Positions 18,680-26,605 of a stretch of 64,000 bases of DNA are shown piece by piece. The stretch is from Gemmobacter fulvus (lineage in GTDB: Bacteria > Pseudomonadota > Alphaproteobacteria > Rhodobacterales > Rhodobacteraceae): positions 2,323,501 through 2,387,500 of the forward strand of contig NZ_CP076361.1 of the NCBI RefSeq assembly GCF_018798885.1. Reading direction: 5' to 3'. Each line of letters starts with the position of its first letter. Position 1 is the stretch's first letter. The notes beneath the pieces were generated by a model. The model made no database searches. It saw only the letters and a list, made by a program, of their open reading frames with translations, and had not been told where the DNA came from. The translations under genes were made by a program, and so were the position numbers.

Positions 18680-19507
18680 ATGAGCAATGCCGCATTGGAA
18701 GCCGCCATCGAAACCGCCTGGGAGGCGCGCGACAGCATCAGCCCGGCCACCAAGGGCGAGACCCGCGACGCCGTAGAGGCAACGCTGGAGGCGCTGGGCG
18801 CAGGCACGCTGCGCGTGGCCGAGAAAAGCGGCAATGCCGATTGGCATGTCAACCAATGGGCCAAGAAGGCCGTGCTGCTGGGCTTCCGTCTGCAAGACAT
18901 GGGTCTGCAATCGGGCGGGCCGCAGGGCAGCAGCTGGTGGGACAAGGTGGACAGCAAGTTTACCGGCTGGGGCGAGGCTGAATTCAGGGCCGCAGGCTTC
19001 CGTGCCGTGCCCAATTGCATCGTGCGCAAATCGGCGCATATCGCCAAGGGCGTGGTGCTGATGCCCAGCTTCGTGAACCTCGGCGCTTTTGTCGATGAGG
19101 GCACCATGGTCGATACCTGGGCCACCGTCGGGTCCTGCGCGCAGATCGGCAAGAACGTGCACCTGTCGGGCGGTGTCGGCATCGGCGGCGTGCTGGAGCC
19201 GATGCAGGCCGGTCCGACCATCATCGAGGACAACTGCTTTATCGGCGCGCGGTCCGAAGTTGTCGAAGGCTGCATCGTGCGCGAAGGCTCGGTTCTGGGC
19301 ATGGGCGTGTTCATCGGCAAATCCACCAAGATCGTCGACCGCGAAACCGGCACCGTGACCTATGGCGAGGTTCCGGCAGGATCGGTTGTGGTGGCAGGGT
19401 CCATGCCGTCGAAAAACGGCATCAACCTCTATTGCGCGGTGATCGTGAAAAAGGTGGATGCGCAGACGCGGTCCAAGACCTCGATCAACGAACTGCTGCG
19501 CGACTGA
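18680..19507 (+). CDS. dapD: 2,3,4,5-tetrahydropyridine-2,6-dicarboxylate N-succinyltransferase
   Basis: The succinylase-branch enzyme of lysine and meso-diaminopimelate synthesis. The 275-residue protein shows the DapD N-terminus, the VLLGFRLQD helix, and a long left-handed beta-helix of hexapeptide repeats ([39 protein letters not shown]) ending with [20 protein letters not shown]. Start ATG 18680 has GGGAAGGGAG upstream. It is monocistronic here, with its own terminator, which fits a biosynthetic housekeeping gene. Confidence 0.96.
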   Translation: MSNAALEAAIETAWEARDSISPATKGETRDAVEATLEALGAGTLRVAEKSGNADWHVNQWAKKAVLLGFRLQDMGLQSGGPQGSSWWDKVDSKFTGWGEAEFRAAGFRAVPNCIVRKSAHIAKGVVLMPSFVNLGAFVDEGTMVDTWATVGSCAQIGKNVHLSGGVGIGGVLEPMQAGPTIIEDNCFIGARSEVVEGCIVREGSVLGMGVFIGKSTKIVDRETGTVTYGEVPAGSVVVAGSMPSKNGINLYCAVIVKKVDAQTRSKTSINELLRD

Positions 19508-19534
19508 GGCGCCCAAAGTTTGAGACGACAAAAA

Positions 19535-19559
19535 GGGCGCACGCAGGTGCGCCCTTTTT
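19535..19559 (+). terminator. Rho-independent terminator of dapD
   Basis: The perfect 8-bp stem gggcgcac-gcag-gtgcgccc is followed by TTTTT and preceded by a run of A. It lies 27 bases after the dapD stop. Confidence 0.92.
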
Positions 19560-19747
19560 CAAACCCTGTGCCGGTCACGCGCCATGGCGGCGTGTCGTGG
19601 GGCGGTCGCACAAGGGGAGCAGAACAAGGCGAAAGGGGGAGCAAAAATTGGCCCATCGCTCCCCCCTTCGGTCCGTCACGCCAGATGAGAGCTTGCGGGC
19701 GTGCAGGATCTGGTCAATCGCACCCGGGGCGCGTATTGTCTTATATC
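19560..19747. other. Non-coding stretch between dapD and the LacI-type regulator
   Basis: The full gene-free gap is 19508-19841 (334 bases). Apart from the dapD terminator and the promoter/operator described separately, it holds a further stem-loop at about 19632-19675 (GGGGGAGC ... GCTCCCCC) without a U-tract. A small RNA is possible, but nothing specific supports one. Confidence 0.4.
19711..19739 (+). promoter_or_regulatory. Possible sigma-70 promoter of the LacI-type regulator gene
   Basis: TGGTCA and TATTGT are separated by 17 bases, a 4/6 match to each consensus hexamer. The predicted start of transcription falls at the operator beginning at 19748, consistent with autorepression. Confidence 0.35.
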
Positions 19748-19763
19748 ATGTTAGCGGTAACAC
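19748..19763. promoter_or_regulatory. GntR-type (LacI family) operator
   Basis: ATGTTAGCGGTAACAC contains the perfect half-sites TGTTA-N4-TAACA, the layout recalled for E. coli gluconate repressor sites. It lies 79 bases upstream of the regulator GTG. A weaker partner half-site, GCGCTAACAA, occurs at 19801-19810, about 45 bases further downstream. This indicates an autoregulated LacI-family gene. Confidence 0.65.
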
Positions 19764-19841
19764 TATCGCAAGATCAGCCCTTGGACAAGTGCTTCCTTTG
19801 GCGCTAACAATGGGAAAACATCGCCCGGAGGGTATTCGCCC

Positions 19842-20876
19842 GTGTCAAAACCGCCTGTCGTCGATCCGCGCCGCACTCTGACGCTTCGTGATGTCTCCGA
19901 GGCGTCCGGCGTCAGCGAGATGACGGTCAGCCGTGTCTTGCGCAACCGGGGTGATGTGTCGGACAGCACGCGGGAACGGGTGCTGGAGGCGGCACGCAAC
20001 CTTGGCTATGTGCCCAACAAGATCGCGGGTGCGCTGGCCTCGCAGCGGGTCAATCTGGTGGCGGTCATCATCCCGTCGATGTCGAACATGGTCTTCCCCG
20101 AAGTGATGATGGGCATTTCCGACACGCTGGAGGATACCGGCCTGCAACCCGTGGTCGGCATTACCAATTATTCGCCCGACCGCGAAGAAAGCGTGCTGTA
20201 TGAAATGCTCAGCTGGCGCCCCTCGGGGGTGATCATCGCCGGGCTGGAACATACGCCCGCCGCGCGGGCGATGCTGGAAAGCGCCGGGATCCCGATTGTC
20301 GAGATCATGGACGTGGACGGCGATCCGGTCGACAGCGCGGTCGGCATCTCGCATCGCCGCGCCGGTCGGCAGATGGCCGAGGCGATTGTCGCCGCAGGCT
20401 ATCGCCGGATCGGATTTCTGGGCACTAAGATGCCAGAGGATCACCGGGCGCGCAAACGGCTGGAAGGCTTCCGCGATGGGCTGGCCAAGGCGGGCATCAG
20501 CCTAGCGGATGAAGAATTCTATGCGGGCGGTTCGGCGCTTCTGAAAGGGCGCGAGATGACCGAGGCGATTCTGGCGCGCACGCCGGATCTCGATTTTCTC
20601 TATTTCTCGAATGATATGATCGGCGCGGGGGGCCTGCTGTATTGTCTGGCGCAAGGCATCGACGTGCCGGGGCGGCTGGGGCTTGCCGGGTTCAACGGTG
20701 TGGAATTGCTGGACGGCTTGCCGCGCAAGCTGGCCACGATGGACGCCTGCCGCCGCGAGATCGGCATTCACGCGGCAGAGATCATCGCAGGCAAACGCCC
20801 CTCGGGTATTGTCGGGGGCGAGGTGATCGAGCTGTCGCCGACGCTCCAACCGGGCGACACCATCCGCAAGGGATGA
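19842..20876 (+). CDS. LacI-family transcriptional regulator (gluconate-repressor-like)
   Basis: A 344-residue repressor. The N-terminal helix-turn-helix is LTLRDVSEASGVSEMTVSRVLR with the hinge helix NKIAGALASQ, and the C-terminal part is a periplasmic-binding-protein-like sugar domain (NLVAVIIPSMSNMVFPEVM through LGLAGFNGVELLDGL). Start GTG 19842 has GGAGGG nine bases ahead. Its own upstream region carries a TGTTA-N4-TAACA operator like those of E. coli GntR. No sugar genes adjoin it, so it probably acts on targets elsewhere. The ligand (gluconate or a related sugar acid) is inferred only. Confidence 0.87.
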   Translation: MSKPPVVDPRRTLTLRDVSEASGVSEMTVSRVLRNRGDVSDSTRERVLEAARNLGYVPNKIAGALASQRVNLVAVIIPSMSNMVFPEVMMGISDTLEDTGLQPVVGITNYSPDREESVLYEMLSWRPSGVIIAGLEHTPAARAMLESAGIPIVEIMDVDGDPVDSAVGISHRRAGRQMAEAIVAAGYRRIGFLGTKMPEDHRARKRLEGFRDGLAKAGISLADEEFYAGGSALLKGREMTEAILARTPDLDFLYFSNDMIGAGGLLYCLAQGIDVPGRLGLAGFNGVELLDGLPRKLATMDACRREIGIHAAEIIAGKRPSGIVGGEVIELSPTLQPGDTIRKG

Positions 20877-20895
20877 GATCGCCCGGCAGCCCGGA

Positions 20896-21402
20896 TCAGT
20901 AGATCATGCCGTCGAACAGGCCATAGACACCGGCGGAACTGCCCAGCTTGCGGCTGTTGCCGCTGTCATTGGCATAGGCCACGATGGCATTGTAGGTGCC
21001 CGGCCCGAACGACCCGTCGATGCCGCTGCGGTAATAGCCATAGGCGGCCAGACGTTGCTGGATGCGTTTGCGGTCGGTGTAGCCGTAGGAATTGAAGGCC
21101 TGCGCAACCGGGGTTGCATAGATGCTGTTGCGATAGGTCGGCTGCGGCGCGGGGCGATAGACCGGCGCCGGGGCGACATAATTGTAGACCGGCTGCTGCG
21201 TATAGTAGCGCGGTTTCTGATTGCGGCGCACATCGTCCAGAACCCGGTCGACCACCATTGCGGCGGCGACGCCTTTCAGAAAGTTGCGTTCATTCTTGCC
21301 AAGCGCCTGTGCGGGGGCGACGGCAGAAAGGCTCAGGGCGGCGGCCAAGGCGCCGGTCAGCGCGAGTTTGGTTGCTTTTGCGGTCAGGACAGCGGGCAGC
21401 AT
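20896..21402 (-). CDS. Exported peptidoglycan-binding-domain protein
   Basis: A 168-residue exported protein with a long signal peptide (TKLALTGALAAALSLSAVAPAQA). A Tyr/Pro/Gln-rich linker (YYTQQPVYNYVAPAPVYRP) is followed by a short domain resembling PG_binding_1: RIQQRLAAYGYYRSGIDGSFGPGTYNAI. It probably sits in the periplasm on murein. It ends 19 bases from the convergent LacI gene. ATG 21402 is chosen because the signal peptide begins there; the long upstream open frame lies in non-coding sequence. Confidence 0.75.
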   Translation of the reverse strand: MLPAVLTAKATKLALTGALAAALSLSAVAPAQALGKNERNFLKGVAAAMVVDRVLDDVRRNQKPRYYTQQPVYNYVAPAPVYRPAPQPTYRNSIYATPVAQAFNSYGYTDRKRIQQRLAAYGYYRSGIDGSFGPGTYNAIVAYANDSGNSRKLGSSAGVYGLFDGMIY

Positions 21403-21479
21403 GTCGTTTCCTTTCAGATCGTGGTTTCGTTGATCCAACAGATGCGCTTTTGCCGGGTGATAGGCAAAATCGCAGGGCT

Positions 21480-21494
21480 TGTTATCGGATAACA
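21480..21494. promoter_or_regulatory. Perfect 7-bp inverted repeat in a divergent intergenic region
   Basis: TGTTATCGGATAACA has perfect 7-base arms around one central base. It lies between the peptidoglycan-binding protein gene (minus) and the RTX gene (plus). It resembles the TGTTA-N4-TAACA site of the nearby LacI regulator but with N5 spacing, so a shared regulator is possible yet unproven. Confidence 0.45.
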
Positions 21495-21603
21495 CCCGGG
21501 CCGGGCGGTTGGTTTCATCCCTGTTCTGCCCCCGCAAAGGCTTGACGCGCCTGCGCCGCCCTTGCAGGGTCGCCACAGATTTTGAACGGGTGGAGTGGTA
21601 GCG

Positions 21604-22581
21604 ATGGCCCTTGTGATGCAATCCGGCGCGGACGGATTTGATTTCAGCATGTTGCGCGAGGTGCCGCAGAGGGTGGTCAATGCCGGGCCGGTCTCCTTTC
21701 CCTTTGATCTGGTGGATGTCGAAATCTTCGGCGAATCCTACAGCCTCGACTTCCCGGATCTTGATGCGAACTCCGGTCTGGCGGCGCTGCTGCGCGATGG
21801 CCGTGCGCTGGGGGTGATGGGCGATGACATCCGCTTTGCAGGCAATGGCCTGTTGCAAAGCGGCACGGCCACTCTGCTGCTCGGCTTTGAGGATGAAGAG
21901 CCGGAATTCATGCTCGCCGGGGTGAGCGTGGAGGTGAGCCGTCTGATTGCCGTTGGCCGGACGGCGACGACGCAGGACGATTCGGCGCTGCTGGCCGAGC
22001 TGCTGCGCGGTGATGATGTGATGTTGGGTAACGACGATTACGCCACCGACGATGTGCTGAACGGGCGGGGCGGCCGCGACGTGCTGGGGGGATATGCGGG
22101 CGATGACCGGCTGGCTGGCGGGCGGGGCGATGATGTTCTGCTTGGCGGCGCTGGCCGCGATACGCTGGAGGGCGGGGCCGGGCAGGACATTCTACTGGCC
22201 GATGCCGGGAATGACATCCTGCGCGGCGGTTTTGGTAATGACGTGCTGGCAGCCTTGATGGGCGCGCATGGCCTGACCGGCGGCAAGGGCCGCGACATCT
22301 TTGGCTTTGGCGCTGGCAGCATTGGCAGCGTGATCCGCGATTTTCGCGATGGCACCGACCGGATTGCCTTTGACATCGAAGGGCTGACCTTTGCCGACCT
22401 GCGCATCACCCAGCTTGGCCCCGATGTGGTGCGCGTGGCGGGTGATGGCTTTGCGTTTCGGGTGGCGGGGCTGCGCGTGGAGGATCTGGGGCGCGCGGAT
22501 TTTCTGTTTGGGACGGCGGCCCAGGACAGCGTGGCAGCCAGCTTGGATGCGTTTCTGGATGGTTGGGCCTATTCCGTCTGA
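21604..22581 (+). CDS. RTX calcium-binding repeat protein
   Basis: A 325-residue protein with glycine/aspartate-rich nonapeptide repeats at about residues 145-215 (GGRGGRDVLGGYAGDDRL, GGAGRDTLEGGAGQD, GGFGNDVL), which form a calcium-binding beta-roll. The N-terminal ~140 residues are not recognisable, and the C-terminal region (IRDFRDGTDRIAFD...) is the usual cap of secreted RTX proteins. RTX proteins normally leave the cell by a type I exporter using a C-terminal signal. No hlyB/hlyD-like genes are nearby and there is no N-terminal signal peptide. GGAG lies eight bases before ATG 21604. Confidence 0.82.
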   Translation: MALVMQSGADGFDFSMLREVPQRVVNAGPVSFPFDLVDVEIFGESYSLDFPDLDANSGLAALLRDGRALGVMGDDIRFAGNGLLQSGTATLLLGFEDEEPEFMLAGVSVEVSRLIAVGRTATTQDDSALLAELLRGDDVMLGNDDYATDDVLNGRGGRDVLGGYAGDDRLAGGRGDDVLLGGAGRDTLEGGAGQDILLADAGNDILRGGFGNDVLAALMGAHGLTGGKGRDIFGFGAGSIGSVIRDFRDGTDRIAFDIEGLTFADLRITQLGPDVVRVAGDGFAFRVAGLRVEDLGRADFLFGTAAQDSVAASLDAFLDGWAYSV

Positions 22582-22734
22582 TCGCAGATCTGCCCTATAC
22601 AGTTTGGCGCAGATGCTCTATGCGCTGCACCGAGGCTCCTATGATTCCGGGGCGATCCTGCATTGGGAGGCAGGATTGCGAGGGGGATGGCAGGGCCGTT
22701 AACGGGCTCTGAACCGCCCCTTCAAGGTAATGAA

Positions 22735-25068
22735 ATGACCGATCTCGATATTGCGGCGCCGCTTGCAGCGGCCCTCGCCGCCAAGGGCTATGAATCCCTT
22801 ACCCCCGTGCAAACCGCCGTTCTGGCCCCCGAAGTTGCCGGGCGCGATGTGCTGGTTTCGGCGCAGACCGGCTCGGGCAAGACGGTGGCCTTTGGCATCG
22901 CCATGGCCCCCGAAGTGCTGGCCGGTGCCGACCGTCTGCTGTTCGCCGATGTGCCGCTGGCGCTGATCATCGCGCCGACGCGCGAACTGGCGCAGCAGGT
23001 TGCGCGCGAGCTGACCTGGCTTTACGCCGAAACCGGGGCGCAGATTGCGACCTGTGTGGGCGGCATGGATTACCGCACCGAAAAGCGCACGCTGGATCGG
23101 GGCGCGCATATCGTTGTCGGCACGCCCGGCCGTCTGCGCGACCATATCGAACGCGGCAGCCTCGATCTGTCCAACCTCAAGGCCGCCGTGCTGGACGAGG
23201 CGGATGAGATGCTTGACCTTGGGTTCCGTGAGGATCTGGAATTCATCCTGCAATCCGCGCCGGACACCCGCCGCACTATGATGTTTTCGGCCACCGTGCC
23301 GAAGGCGATTGCCGAACTCGCCAAGGATTTCCAGCGCGATGCGCTGCGTCTGCAAACGGCGGGCGAGGCCAAGCAGCATGTCGATATCGAATACCGCGCA
23401 CTGAACGTCTCGGCGCGCGACAAGGAACACGCGATCTTCAACATGCTGCGCTATTACGAAGCGCGCACGGCGATCGTGTTCTGCAAGACCCGCATGGCGG
23501 TGAATCACCTGCTGGCCCGCATGGGCAACCGCGGGTTTCAGGTTGTCGCCCTGTCGGGGGAACTGAGCCAGACCGAGCGGATGCACGCGCTGCAAGCGCT
23601 GCGTGATGGCCGGGCGCGCGTGTGTATCGCCACCGACGTGGCGGCACGTGGCATCGACCTTCCGGGGTTGGAACTGGTGATCCATGCCGACCTGCCGACC
23701 AACAGCGAAACCCTGCTGCACCGTTCGGGCCGCACCGGGCGCGCGGGTCAGAAAGGCGTCTCGGCGCTGATCGTGGCCCCGGCGGAGTTCCGCAAGGCGC
23801 AGCGCCTGCTGCAAGGTGCCAAGGTCGTTGCCGAATGGGCCAAGGCTCCCTCGGCGGATGAGGTTCAGGAACGCGATGACGCGCGCCTGCTGGAACATCC
23901 GTCGCTGCTGGAAGCACCGGGCGACGAGATGACGCTGGCGCAGACGCTGATCGAGCGGTTCAGCCCGGAACATATCGCCGCCGCCTTTGTGCGCCTGTGG
24001 CGCGAAGGCCGCTCGGCGCCGGAAGTGCTGCAAGACATGGCGACGCCGGGCCAGCCCGCTGCGCCGCGCGAACGTGGCGAGTTTGGCGAAAGCGTGTGGT
24101 TCACCTTGTCGGTCGGCCATTCGGGCCGCGCCGAAGCGCGCTGGCTGCTGCCGAAGCTCTGCGATGCAGTGGGGATCACCAAGACCGAAATCGGTGCCAT
24201 CCGCGTGCAGACCGATGAAACCTTCGTGCAGATCGCCAAATCGGTGGCCGGCAAGTTCGGTGCCGCGATGGAGATCGAAGAGGGCGTTTCGATGCGCCGC
24301 CTTGACGGCGAGCCGACGTTGGAGCGCCCCGAGCGCGCACCTGCCCGCAAGCCCGCCGCGCGCGACCGCTCTGACCGGCCCGCCTATGCGCCGAAGCCCT
24401 CGCGCTTTGTCGAGGATGGCGAAGAGGCCGCGCCGCGCAAGCCCTATGCCAAGCGCGAAGACAGCGCCCCGCGCCCCTATGTCAAGCGCGAGGAAGGCGA
24501 CCGCAAACCTTATACCCCGCGTGAGGATGGCGAGCGCAAGCCCTATGCCAAACGCGAGGACAGCGAGCGCAAGCCGTTCGTGAAACGCGAGGACGGCGAC
24601 CGCAAACCCTGGGCCCCGCGCAACGACGGCCCGAAACCGGCCTATGCACCGCGCGATGATGCGGCCCCGCGCAAACCCTATGCCAAGCGTGAAGACGGCG
24701 ACCGCAAGCCCTATGCCAAGCGGGACGATGCCGACCGCAAACCCTATGCCCCGCGCGAAGAGGGGGCAAAGCGCCCCTATGCGCCGCGTGCGGCGGCTGA
24801 CGGTGCCGCCTCGGCAGACCGCAAACCGCGCTGGAAAGAGGGCGACAAACCGGCTGGCGACAAGCCGTTCGGTGCCAAGGCTCCGCGCTCGGCAGGGTTC
24901 AAGACGCATGGCGGTGCCGAGGGCAAACCGGCACGCGCCGCAGGGTTCAAATCGCATTCCAGCGAGGGCAAGAGCTTTGGCAAACCCGGTGCCAAGGCAA
25001 AACCCGCCCCGGCCCCGCGCGACGCCAAGGATACGTCGAAGCGCTTTGTGCCGCCGAAAAAGAAATGA
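22735..25068 (+). CDS. DEAD-box RNA helicase with DbpA-type C-terminal domain and repetitive basic tail
   Basis: A 777-residue ATP-dependent RNA helicase. It shows a Q motif (YESLTPVQTAVL), Walker A AQTGSGKT (residues 43-50), DEAD (154-157), SAT, and HRSGRTGRAG. A DbpA/CsdA-like RNA-binding domain follows at about 450-525 (GESVWFTLSVGHSGRAEARW). The last ~240 residues are low-complexity and built from about ten RKPYAKREDGD-type units, then Lys/Ala/Gly-rich sequence. Such tails bind RNA non-specifically and occur in helicases for ribosome assembly, cold adaptation or RNA decay. ATG 22735 is preceded by AAGG. A terminator follows at 25095. Confidence 0.92.
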   Translation: MTDLDIAAPLAAALAAKGYESLTPVQTAVLAPEVAGRDVLVSAQTGSGKTVAFGIAMAPEVLAGADRLLFADVPLALIIAPTRELAQQVARELTWLYAETGAQIATCVGGMDYRTEKRTLDRGAHIVVGTPGRLRDHIERGSLDLSNLKAAVLDEADEMLDLGFREDLEFILQSAPDTRRTMMFSATVPKAIAELAKDFQRDALRLQTAGEAKQHVDIEYRALNVSARDKEHAIFNMLRYYEARTAIVFCKTRMAVNHLLARMGNRGFQVVALSGELSQTERMHALQALRDGRARVCIATDVAARGIDLPGLELVIHADLPTNSETLLHRSGRTGRAGQKGVSALIVAPAEFRKAQRLLQGAKVVAEWAKAPSADEVQERDDARLLEHPSLLEAPGDEMTLAQTLIERFSPEHIAAAFVRLWREGRSAPEVLQDMATPGQPAAPRERGEFGESVWFTLSVGHSGRAEARWLLPKLCDAVGITKTEIGAIRVQTDETFVQIAKSVAGKFGAAMEIEEGVSMRRLDGEPTLERPERAPARKPAARDRSDRPAYAPKPSRFVEDGEEAAPRKPYAKREDSAPRPYVKREEGDRKPYTPREDGERKPYAKREDSERKPFVKREDGDRKPWAPRNDGPKPAYAPRDDAAPRKPYAKREDGDRKPYAKRDDADRKPYAPREEGAKRPYAPRAAADGAASADRKPRWKEGDKPAGDKPFGAKAPRSAGFKTHGGAEGKPARAAGFKSHSSEGKSFGKPGAKAKPAPAPRDAKDTSKRFVPPKKK
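24429..24790 (+). repeat. In-frame degenerate tandem repeats in the helicase tail
   Basis: The DNA encodes about ten units of roughly 10-11 codons with consensus (E/D)RKPYAKRED(G/S), for example RKPYAKREDS, RKPYTPREDG, RKPFVKREDG and RKPYAKRDDA. Units alternate PYAKRE and PYAPRE forms. They are coding repeats, not CRISPR or intergenic elements. Confidence 0.85.
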
Positions 25069-25094
25069 TGCCATTGCGGCAGATCTGATGAAAA

Positions 25095-25117
25095 GGGGGC
25101 CTCGCGGCCCCCTTTTT
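25095..25117 (+). terminator. Rho-independent terminator of the helicase gene
   Basis: Stem gggggcc-tcgc-ggccccc is followed by TTTTT, 26 bases after the stop. The AAAA on its left lets it act for the convergent crotonase gene as well. Confidence 0.92.
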
Positions 25118-25125
25118 CGTCGCTG

Positions 25126-25740
25126 TCAGGGGATCAGTGCCTTGATGCCCGCCACATGTGTTGCCGTGGCGCCCTGGGCATCGGCGGCAAGGGCGGCCAC
25201 CTCGGCCATCAGCGCCTCGGGCGGCACAATCCGGTCGACCAGCCCCCAGTTCAGCGCCTCTTCCATGCTGGCCTTGACCCCGGCCATCAGGATCATCTTG
25301 GCGCGGGCGGGGCCGATCAGCGCCGCAAGCCGCGTAGGATCCGAGGGTTGCGGCAGGAAACCCAGTTTCATCACCGGATAGAACACCTTCGCGCCCGGCA
25401 CTGCCAGCCGCAGATCACAGGCCAGCGCCATGCCCATCGCGCCCCCGGCCAGCGTGCCGTTCAAGGCGGCGATGGTCAGGCAGGGCAGGGCGGCAATACG
25501 GCCCGACAGCCGCTCCCACACGCTGTCGGTGGCCAGACCGGCGCGGGCCTCGTCCAGATCGGCCCCGGCGGAAAACACCCTGCCCGCCCCGGTCAGCACC
25601 AGCACGCGCGCGCCTTCGCGGGCGGCGCGCAGGGCGATGGCGTCCAGCGCCTCCAGCATGTCCTTGGTCAGCGAATTCGCCTTGTCGGGCCGGTTCAGCG
25701 TTACGGTCCACAGGCCGCCGTCAATCGTCAGGTCAATCAT
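25126..25740 (-). CDS. Crotonase-fold (enoyl-CoA hydratase/isomerase family) protein lacking catalytic glutamates
   Basis: A short (204-residue) crotonase; typical members have ~255-265. The oxyanion-hole segments are present: FSAGADLDEA and GTLAGGAMGMALACD. However, the two catalytic glutamates of enoyl-CoA hydratase are absent. GGGCELA is GGAMGMA here, and QPEILLG is YPVMKLG. It therefore is unlikely to be a standard hydratase and could be an isomerase, thioesterase-like or other CoA-ester enzyme. Its start overlaps the stop of the upstream SDR gene, so the two form a bicistron acting perhaps on one acyl-CoA. Confidence 0.82.
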   Translation of the reverse strand: MIDLTIDGGLWTVTLNRPDKANSLTKDMLEALDAIALRAAREGARVLVLTGAGRVFSAGADLDEARAGLATDSVWERLSGRIAALPCLTIAALNGTLAGGAMGMALACDLRLAVPGAKVFYPVMKLGFLPQPSDPTRLAALIGPARAKMILMAGVKASMEEALNWGLVDRIVPPEALMAEVAALAADAQGATATHVAGIKALIP

Positions 25741-26480
25741 GCAATCAGCCCCACCTGTCTGCGGATGTTGTCATCGCGCAAGGATACCTCTTGCCCGCGC
25801 AGGGCATCGCCTGCCGGGCCGCACATCCACAGCAGCGTGCGCGCGGCCCAGTCGGCGGGAATATGCGCCGAAGGGTCCAGCGCGCTGACCGCATTCACCC
25901 CCGAGGCCTTGATCCGCACCTGCATGTCGGTGGCGACAGTGCCGGGCGACAGGCCCATGATGCGCAGCGTCGCGCCCTCTTCCAGATGCGCGGCCTTGGT
26001 CAGCATGGCGGCCCCCGCCTTGCTGGCGCAATAGGCGGCCCACCCTTCCAGCGGGCGATGCGCCGCACCTGACGAAATCGTGATGATCGTGCCAGACCTC
26101 TGCGCCTTCATCACCGGAAGCGCGGCGCGCATGCCATGAAAGACGCCATTCAGGTTGATCTGCATGGTGCGGGCCCAATCCTCTGGCGCGATGCTGTCGA
26201 TCCGCGCAATCGGCTCGATCACGCCGGCATTGTTGATCAGCACGTCCAGACGCCCGAACCGGGCCACAACCGCGTCAATCGCCGCCTGAACCTGCCCCGC
26301 ATCGGCCACGTCGCAGGCCAGCGCGATGGCCGTGCCCGGCAGCTCTGCCGCCAGCCGTGCGGTGCTGGCCTGATCGCGTGCCAGCAGTGCAACCTGTGCG
26401 CCCGCCTCGGCAAAAACCCGCGCGGCCGCCGCCCCGATGCCCCGGTTTGCGCCGGTAATCGCCACTACCCTGCCTTGCAT
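25737..26480 (-). CDS. Short-chain dehydrogenase/reductase
   Basis: A classical SDR of 247 residues, NAD(P)-dependent oxidoreductase. It has the cofactor motif TGANRGIG, then DVAD, NNAG, the catalytic SS-13-YCASK (SGAAHRPLEGWAAYCASKAG) and a PG motif (SPGTVATDM). I prefer the second Met (26480), which has GGAGG just upstream and matches the family N-terminus, over the one at 26498. It is first in a two-gene operon with the crotonase-like gene, overlapping it by ATGA. Substrate unknown. Confidence 0.88.
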   Translation of the reverse strand: MQGRVVAITGANRGIGAAAARVFAEAGAQVALLARDQASTARLAAELPGTAIALACDVADAGQVQAAIDAVVARFGRLDVLINNAGVIEPIARIDSIAPEDWARTMQINLNGVFHGMRAALPVMKAQRSGTIITISSGAAHRPLEGWAAYCASKAGAAMLTKAAHLEEGATLRIMGLSPGTVATDMQVRIKASGVNAVSALDPSAHIPADWAARTLLWMCGPAGDALRGQEVSLRDDNIRRQVGLIA

Positions 26481-26605
26481 CCTGCCTCCATCTTCCATCC
26501 GCCCCGCAAGCTTGTTACCTCATGCGCAGCCGCTTCGGAAACCCTTGACCGGCCCGAGGCGCTCTAGGATGCTAATGTATCATTTGAAAGCAGGAAGGCT
26601 TCGTT

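Noticed and set aside
22655-22676. Stem-loop ATCCTGC/GCAGGAT in the helicase leader as a cold-shock-type regulator
   Set aside because: A single short hairpin without a conserved cold-box is not enough to name a regulatory RNA.
24429-24790. Regularly spaced repeats that look CRISPR-like at DNA level
   Set aside because: They are in frame with the helicase, degenerate, have no unique spacers and code for RKPYAKRED units.
22699-25074. 791-codon minus-strand ORF opposite the helicase gene
   Set aside because: It mirrors the helicase codon for codon and has no domain; long antisense ORFs are expected in high-GC DNA, and the repeat tail makes them longer.
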